Shown here piece after piece: positions 24,754 through 24,917 of a stretch of 24,917 bases of DNA. Positions within the stretch are counted from its first letter, which is position 1. Each line of letters begins with the position of its first letter. Both the position numbers and the translations under genes were made by a program. Below the pieces are notes generated by a model. That model was given only the letters and a program-made list of their open reading frames with translations. It was not told the origin of the DNA and did not search any database. Source of the DNA: Saccoglossus kowalevskii (taxonomy: Eukaryota > Hemichordata > Enteropneusta > Harrimaniidae); contig NW_003149662.1 in NCBI RefSeq assembly GCF_000003605.2, positions 1 to 24,917 on the forward strand, given 5' to 3'.

Positions 24754-24917
24754 AGTGGGTATGACCATGCAACTCTCTTAAATCTGGTACGACAACTCGA
24801 TTAACATAATGGGTATGACCATGCAACTCTCTTACAATCTGGTACGAGACTCGTTCAACATAGGGGGTATGACCAAGCAACTCTCTTACAATCTGGTACG
24901 ACGACTCATACAAAGTA
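24754..24917. repeat. Slightly decayed terminal units at the right end
   Basis: The last three units (starting 24754, 24808 and 24862) show two single-base deletions (TCTTAAATCTGG near 24780 and GGTACGAGACTC near 24847) and several substitutions: AACTCGATT, AATGGGTATG, CTCGTTCAAC, AGGGGGTATG, ACCAAGC and CTCATACAAAGT. By variant order they follow 24644 as 15405-15569 follows 15295, so they are recognisable copies that have changed more than their counterparts. Edge units of satellite arrays usually diverge most, so the array may end soon after the window; a read or contig end of lower quality could look the same. Confidence 0.55.

Larger units (their letters stand above)
1..24917. repeat. 55-bp tandem satellite array, about 453 units, filling the window
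   Basis: Head-to-tail units of 55 bp run from end to end in one orientation. A typical unit opens with AGTGGGTATGACC (unit positions 1-13), continues with CA(A/G)C at 17-20, then TCTCTTACAATCTGG (21-35), then GACGACTCAA (39-48), and closes with AACAT or AACGT. The first full unit starts at 2 and the last ends at 24916, giving 453 units; single-base insertions and deletions sum to zero. Every unit carries in-frame stop triplets (TAG across the unit junction, TGA at 9-11, often others), and because 55 is not a multiple of three each reading frame meets them within three units. The reverse strand is likewise full of stops. No unique sequence, transposon or inverted block interrupts it. This is satellite DNA, presumably heterochromatic (pericentromeric, subtelomeric or a knob-like block); which of these cannot be told from the sequence. 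I do not recognise a named family. Confidence 0.98.
11367..24917. repeat. Right array domain with marker cassettes and recent duplications
   Basis: ACCGGG-type marker units return at 11993, 12489, 13204, 13975, 14855 (ACTGGG), 15295, 15735, 16175, 17055 (ATCGGG), 18704, 20795, 22334, 22884, 23984 and 24644. All distances are whole multiples of 55 apart from the known single-base changes. A second marker, TATGCCGAC, sits at 11367, 11642, 14339, 16539 and 21819 (also once in the middle domain, at 9166). Copies of the cassette beginning with a TTTGG unit start at 11718, 14415, 16615, 20355 and 21895, with a related copy in the left domain at 2036. The domain shows the clearest high-identity duplications in the window. 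Confidence 0.85.

Noticed and set aside
1..24917. CRISPR array
   Set aside because: Repeats are directly contiguous and vary along their whole length. There are no unique spacers between constant repeats and no cas genes.
1..24917. Coding repeat protein (for example a long tandem-repeat surface protein)
   Set aside because: The unit length is not a multiple of three, and every unit carries stop triplets (junction TAG, TATGAC with TGA). No frame stays open over more than a few units on either strand.
1..24917. CENP-B box or telomeric repeat, as a sign of chromosomal location
   Set aside because: I see no match to the CENP-B box core pattern and no TTAGGG- or TTTAGGG-type runs, so the sequence gives no direct location.
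1..24917. Hairpin-forming or RNA-like elements within the unit
   Set aside because: Only trivial dyads are visible, such as GGT-ATG-ACC and the GTAC and CATG tetramers. None is long enough to support a structured RNA or terminator.

Overview
The whole window is one uninterrupted head-to-tail satellite array. It holds no gene that I can support on either strand. The repeat unit is 55 bp, about 44% G+C in the consensus. Taking the unit to open at the AGTGGG hexamer (first at position 2), the window holds 453 units. The phase closes exactly: single-base gains and losses cancel, and the last full unit ends at 24916. I found no mobile element, no RNA gene, no unique spacer and no block in another orientation. 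I do not recognise the satellite from a named family.

Organism: about 25 kb of a pure 55-bp satellite points to heterochromatin of a eukaryotic nuclear genome. Many differences between units are C-to-T or G-to-A changes at the same few CpG positions, which suggests a genome with CpG methylation. Plants, vertebrates and several invertebrate groups fit, and the sequence does not allow a closer call.

Layout: units are not interchangeable. About 16 recognisable variants recur in a preferred order, forming cassettes of roughly 0.4 to 1.7 kb, but spacing between cassettes is irregular. (1) A left domain, 1 to about 5776, is rich in cassettes carrying a marker unit with ACCGGGCAAC. (2) A middle domain, about 5777 to 11366, lacks that marker, is more mixed, and has its own internal duplications. 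(3) A right domain, about 11367 to 24917, again carries the marker cassettes and holds several very recent duplications: an 880-bp tandem pair near 14.6-16.4 kb, a 2200-bp-offset pair from 14.3 and 16.5 kb, a 1320-bp-offset pair from 17.9 and 19.2 kb, and a 1540-bp-offset pair from 20.4 and 21.9 kb.

The most unusual stretch is 13809-14304. Nine consecutive units there are strongly changed. The six that have an ordered counterpart 2200 bp downstream differ from it at about a quarter of positions without a single gained or lost base, while the flanking copy of the same pair is more than 99% identical. A weaker cluster of the same kind lies at about 20265-20344. Both clusters end just upstream of the same cassette. 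They may be old array relics, mutation clusters at recombination junctions, or assembly or consensus artefacts; read-level data would decide. The last three units (24754-24916) also show more changes than average and may signal an array edge.
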